This document shows, piece by piece, positions 5,952 through 7,287 of a stretch of 7,287 bases of DNA; the first letter of the stretch is position 1; each line of letters begins with the position of its first letter. The DNA lies in assembly GCA_005772945.1 (NCBI GenBank), contig SXIE01000229.1, positions 1 to 7,287 of the forward strand, in the 5' to 3' direction. Below the pieces are notes generated by a model. It made no database searches. It was given only the letters and a program-made list of their open reading frames with translations, and had not been told where the DNA came from. Source of the DNA: Pseudomonadota bacterium (GTDB lineage: Bacteria > Myxococcota > UBA9042 > PHBI01). The translations under genes and the position numbers were made by a program.

Positions 5952-7287
5952 CTAACACCAGCCGCGGAGCAAGGCCTCGATGGCCGTGGGAATCGCGTCG
6001 GCGAGCTCGTGGGCGAGGACGCCGCGTTGGGCGCGACCCATGCCGGCGGCGCGTCCCGCGGCCGCGTGAAGCCAGACGCCGACCAGCGCGGCATCGCGCG
6101 GTGGGGCGCCTTGCGCCAGGAGTCCGGCGATGACGCCGGCCAGGACATCGCCCGAGCCGCCGGTCGCCAAGGCGGGCTCGGCGCAATCGAAGAGCACCGG
6201 TGGGGAGAATTGGGTGCCCGCTGGCGGGGACGCCACGATGGTCCGCGCGCCCTTGAGGACGACCACGGCACCGGTCTTCGCGACGAGGCGCTGTGCGGCT
6301 CCGAAGCGATCGGCCGCGATCGTTTCTGCGTCCGTGCCGAGGAGGCGCGCGGCCTCGAGCGGGTGCGGCGTGATGATGTGGCCGCTGGCTTCGGCGAGCG
6401 GGGCGGCCCCCTCGGCGATGAGGTTGAGCGCGTCCGCGTCGAGGACGAGGGGTTTGTTCGCGGCGAGCGCTTGGGCGAGCGCGACGCGGGCGACGGGGCT
6501 CGTTCCGAGGCCGGGGCCGACGACGATGACGCGCGCGCGGTCGGTCAGGCCGTTGTCGAGGGATTCGTACATGAGCTCGGGGGGCCGCTCGGCGGGCGGT
6601 CCCGGGCGGCACCAGGTGGCGAGTCCGGCGCCGCTGCGGAGCACGGCGAGTCCGGCGAGCACCGCGGCGCCGTCCTTCCCGTCGAAGCCTCCGACGATGG
6701 CCACGTGGCCGAAGCTGCCTTTGTGGCCGTCGGAGGGGCGCGCGGGGAGCCGGCGCCCGATCGGCTCCGGGCGCGCAATACGGGCGGTCGCGCCGACGTG
6801 ATCGATGACCGCGCGCGGCCAGCCGATCGCGATGGGCACGATCTCGCCGGCGTGCTGCGGTCCGTCGCCCAAGTAGAGCCCGGTCTTGGCGACGCCGAAG
6901 GTGGTCGTGAGATCCGCTCGGAATGCGGGTCCAAGGGCCGTGCCGCGATCGCCGTCCAAGCCCGAGGGGAGGTCGAGTGCGACCTTCAACCCGTGCGTGG
7001 CCTCGTTGGCGGCGAGGACGAGCTCGGCGGCGGCGCCGTCGAGGCCGCGTTTCAAGCCGGTCCCGAAGAGGGCATCGACGATCGCGTTTGCGTGGCCGAG
7101 CCAGTTGCGCATGCGCGCCGTCGCGCCGCGCTCGGCGATGCGCAGCTCGCCGTTCATGCGCAGCCAGAGGGCGTGGTTCACGGCCGCGTCCGAGGCGGGG
7201 TCGGCGGGCGCCCCGACCGTACCGAGCGCCACCACGCGCACGGTCCAGCCGTGGTCGGAGAGGTGGCGCGCGACGACGTAGCCGTCG
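5952..7287 (-). CDS. nnr: Bifunctional NAD(P)H-hydrate epimerase and ADP-dependent dehydratase, N-terminus beyond right edge
   Basis: Nnr (YjeF) repairs hydrated NADH and NADPH in the cytoplasm. The N-terminal epimerase interconverts the R and S forms of NAD(P)HX, and the C-terminal dehydratase restores NAD(P)H at the expense of ADP (in the bacterial type). A total of 444 residues are visible, ending at TAG 5954-5952. The frame begins at the edge with DGYVVARHL, the end of the family's GNNGGDGxVxAR motif, so about 50-60 N-terminal residues are missing. Epimerase landmarks are DALFGTG (visible residues 71-77) and LDLPSGLDGD (104-113). The dehydratase has HKGSFGHVAIVGG (188-200), GPGLG (257-261), LDADALNL (282-289), TPHPLE (306-311) and ATGGSGDVLAG (374-384), including the conserved Asp at 380. 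No disruption is seen. The gene is convergent with the small gene, with 36 bp between its stop and that gene's terminator. Identity is secure; cofactor preference for ADP is family knowledge. Confidence 0.96.
   Translation of the reverse strand, partial: DGYVVARHLSDHGWTVRVVALGTVGAPADPASDAAVNHALWLRMNGELRIAERGATARMRNWLGHANAIVDALFGTGLKRGLDGAAAELVLAANEATHGLKVALDLPSGLDGDRGTALGPAFRADLTTTFGVAKTGLYLGDGPQHAGEIVPIAIGWPRAVIDHVGATARIARPEPIGRRLPARPSDGHKGSFGHVAIVGGFDGKDGAAVLAGLAVLRSGAGLATWCRPGPPAERPPELMYESLDNGLTDRARVIVVGPGLGTSPVARVALAQALAANKPLVLDADALNLIAEGAAPLAEASGHIITPHPLEAARLLGTDAETIAADRFGAAQRLVAKTGAVVVLKGARTIVASPPAGTQFSPPVLFDCAEPALATGGSGDVLAGVIAGLLAQGAPPRDAALVGVWLHAAAGRAAGMGRAQRGVLAHELADAIPTAIEALLRGWC

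Noticed and set aside
5872..5955. A 27-codon frame from GTG 5872 with GAGGAG upstream
   Set aside because: It runs through the intrinsic terminator and into the nnr stop; the upstream purine run is probably chance.
7239..7241. GTG as the start of nnr
   Set aside because: The frame continues upstream to the edge and encodes DGYVVARHL, part of the conserved epimerase motif, so the real start is outside the window.
1..7287. CRISPR array, tRNA, rRNA, insertion sequence or phage genes
   Set aside because: No regularly spaced repeats, cloverleaf sequences, conserved rRNA stretches, transposase frames or terminal inverted repeats were seen on either strand.

Overview
The window is a GC-rich (roughly 70 %) bacterial chromosomal segment with strong G/C bias at third codon positions. 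Taken together, the GC bias, a multi-domain membrane sensor, a large Sec-exported VIT/VWA protein and sparse packing (intergenic gaps of about 350 and 470 bp) suggest a Gram-negative soil or sediment lineage such as the Myxococcota or a related deltaproteobacterial group. That placement is inference; no taxonomic marker is present.

Layout, left to right. (1) Minus strand, 1-2517: a large membrane sensor protein whose C-terminus runs off the left edge. It has about seven N-terminal membrane helices, a CHASE3-like region, an eighth helix, a GAF domain and two PAS domains; the output domain is outside the window. (2) 2518-2864: a gap with no convincing gene, holding three copies of an 8-bp motif about 30 bp apart and a possible switching hairpin over the ribosome binding site of the sensor gene. 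(3) Minus strand, 2865-5186: a complete 773-residue secreted protein with VIT and von Willebrand A domains and an intact metal-binding (MIDAS) site. (4) 5187-5655: a divergent intergenic region with a perfect 20-bp palindrome and a candidate extended -10 promoter reading rightward. (5) Plus strand, 5656-5820: a 54-codon small gene with an excellent ribosome binding site, followed by a perfect hairpin and a textbook intrinsic terminator. (6) Minus strand, 5952 to the right edge: most of the bifunctional NAD(P)H-hydrate repair enzyme Nnr (YjeF), lacking only its N-terminus.

The three large genes read leftward, but the wide gaps and intervening regulatory-looking sequence argue against a single operon. 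The small gene is an autonomous rightward unit, divergent from the VIT/VWA gene and convergent with nnr. There is no obvious shared pathway: one gene is signal perception, one is an extracytoplasmic adhesion or metal-binding module, and one is cofactor repair. The most unusual element is the small-gene unit at about 5560-5915, which has lower GC than its surroundings, its own promoter-like and operator-like sequence, a strong ribosome binding site and a terminator. Its product is not recognised. No CRISPR array, tRNA, rRNA, transposase or phage gene was found.
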